Origin: Gammaproteobacteria bacterium
GTDB lineage: Bacteria > Pseudomonadota > Gammaproteobacteria > Steroidobacterales > Steroidobacteraceae
Assembly: GCA_025358295.1 (NCBI GenBank)
Contig: JANYJY010000045.1
Location: 41,004 to 105,003, forward strand
DNA: 64,000 nt
Direction of reading: 5' to 3'
Made by a program: the position numbers and the translations under genes. The notes beneath the pieces were generated by a model. It was given only the letters and a program-made list of their open reading frames with translations. It made no database searches and had not been told where the DNA came from. Numbering within the stretch: position 1 is the stretch's first letter; each line of letters begins with the position of its first letter. Below, piece after piece: positions 62,980-64,000 of this stretch.

Positions 62980-64000
62980 ATGACACACACCACATCGTCT
63001 CGCCCGGCCAGAACCATCCGCCTGCTCTGCGGCAGTGCAGTGCTCGCCGCAGCCGCGGCCGCCAACGCCGCGGTCGTTGCCGGCCACGTCACCGAGGAAG
63101 AAGAACACGAAGCGGTCAGGGGCGCGGCGCTCGAAATCGTCGAGCTGCATCGTACCGTTACCACGGGCGCGGACGGAGCATTTCGCTTCACCAACGTGGC
63201 CCAGGGGCATTACACGCTGCGCATTTCGCTGCATGAAAAGGCCGACAAATCGGTGGACAAGGCCATCGTGGTCGGCGACGAGAAGACGCTGGTCGCGGAC
63301 GTGAACCTGACCGCGGGCTTCGGCAAGCGCAACGGCGGGGGCCTCGAAGCGATCCTGGTCACCTCATCCAGAATCGGCCTGACGCTCTCCCGGACCACCG
63401 AGATCGACGCGCCCAACATCATCTCGATGATCACGGCCGAAGAGATTCGCCAGTTGCCCGACATCAGCGCCGCCGAGGCCGTGCGTCGCCTGCCGGGCGT
63501 CTCCGCGGAGAACGATACCGGCGAGGCCCGCTTCATCAACATCCGCGGCCTCGACTCCGATCTCAACGGCACGACCTTCGCCGGCGTGCGCTTGTTGCCG
63601 ACCAATCCGTCCTCGCCGCTCGGCGGCGGCCGCGCGGTCGCCTTCGACACGATTCCGGCCGGCTTGCTGGGATCGGCGACGGTCACCAAGACCAACGTTC
63701 CGGAACAGGATGCCGAAGCGCTCGGCGGTACGATCGAGCTCTCGCCGCGCAGGCTATTGGCGGGCGACAAGCCCTTCGTCGCCGCGCGCATTGGCACGGG
63801 CTACGAAGAACTTCGCGGCACCAAGGTCGGCGATTTTCAGCTCGCCGGCGGCACGCGCTTCAGCGTGGGCGGCGGTGAGTCAATTTTCTCGGCGGTCGGC
63901 GCGATCGCCTACTACGAAGATCGGCGCGGTATCGATGATCTGGAGTCGGGCTACGCCGACGCCCAGCCGGGGACGCCCGACAAGGCATTGCAGAAGCTCC
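62980..64000 (+). CDS. TonB-dependent receptor with carboxypeptidase-regulatory-like domain, 3' end outside window
   Basis: The frame runs from ATG 62980 to the right edge without a stop, 340 residues visible. A signal peptide is at 1-31. A carboxypeptidase-regulatory-like beta domain follows (about 34-105, TVTTGADGAFRFTNVAQGHY). Then the plug: EAILVTSSRIGLTLSR, LPDISAAEAVRRLPGVSAE and RFINIRGLDSDLNGTTF, the pattern of Xanthomonas/Caulobacter-type receptors. The barrel is incomplete. It diverges from the truncated YncE-like gene and the acid phosphatase with 94 bases between. Confidence 0.88.
   Translation, partial: MTHTTSSRPARTIRLLCGSAVLAAAAAANAAVVAGHVTEEEEHEAVRGAALEIVELHRTVTTGADGAFRFTNVAQGHYTLRISLHEKADKSVDKAIVVGDEKTLVADVNLTAGFGKRNGGGLEAILVTSSRIGLTLSRTTEIDAPNIISMITAEEIRQLPDISAAEAVRRLPGVSAENDTGEARFINIRGLDSDLNGTTFAGVRLLPTNPSSPLGGGRAVAFDTIPAGLLGSATVTKTNVPEQDAEALGGTIELSPRRLLAGDKPFVAARIGTGYEELRGTKVGDFQLAGGTRFSVGGGESIFSAVGAIAYYEDRRGIDDLESGYADAQPGTPDKALQKL

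Noticed and set aside
1..64000. CRISPR arrays, tRNA or rRNA genes, insertion sequences, integrase genes
   Set aside because: No regularly spaced repeats, no transposase or integrase motifs and no tRNA-like or rRNA-like segments were noticed on reading; short tRNA genes could still be missed by eye.

Overview
The window looks like a chromosomal segment of a GC-rich gammaproteobacterium. The 23S rRNA pseudouridine synthase RluE, a RecQ of normal length, several TonB-dependent receptors (TBDRs), a DUF1800/DUF1501 pair and many Tat- or Sec-exported proteins suggest a free-living, nutritionally versatile soil or water organism. A Steroidobacter/Nevskia-like lineage is my guess; it is inferred from gene content, not from a marker gene. 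I saw no rRNA, tRNA, CRISPR array or recognisable insertion sequence.

Layout. Bases 1-4.6 kb hold an alcohol-oxidation set: a Zn alcohol dehydrogenase cut by the window edge, a GMC flavoprotein and a PQQ/haem dehydrogenase. Bases 4.8-9.3 kb hold a B12-binding radical SAM protein, rluE and recQ. Bases 9.6-12 kb hold a tiny lipoprotein, too short to find by length alone, and a large secreted cysteine-rich protein of unknown function. Bases 12-19.7 kb are a mixed accessory stretch: an orphan HipA-type kinase without its N-terminal subdomain, a quinone oxidoreductase, an Imm27-like immunity gene broken by an amber codon, a lipoprotein alpha/beta hydrolase divergent from a membrane-anchored subtilase, and an HTH/nucleotidyltransferase pair with toxin-antitoxin architecture. 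Bases 19.8-27.5 kb carry small metabolic and envelope genes (cupin, DUF2252, cytochrome c, phospholipase D-like lipoprotein, DUF1295).

Bases 27.5-37.1 kb form the most coherent locus. A minus-strand operon (FAH hydrolase, VOC/extradiol-like protein, YncE-like propeller, TBDR, MDR reductase; junctions overlapping or nearly so) diverges from a plus-strand pair (IlvD/Edd dehydratase, 3-hydroxyisobutyrate-dehydrogenase-like protein). A LysR regulator lies beyond the operon's end. Together they look like an uptake and catabolism system for an unknown, possibly aromatic or sugar-acid-derived, carbon source.

Bases 37.2-49.4 kb contain an FG-GAP/TPR protein, an unknown protein, an AraC regulator divergent from a large TBDR, a second TBDR and a third one split by a frameshift. 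Bases 49.4-57.9 kb contain an M48 protease/YjgN operon, an HD-like protein, a phosphodiesterase/glycosyltransferase operon and a MASE1-PAS-GGDEF diguanylate cyclase. Bases 57.9-64 kb contain the DUF1800-DUF1501 operon, an acid phosphatase preceded by a truncated YncE-like gene, and a divergent TBDR that runs off the right edge. A YncE-like gene beside a TBDR occurs twice in this window.
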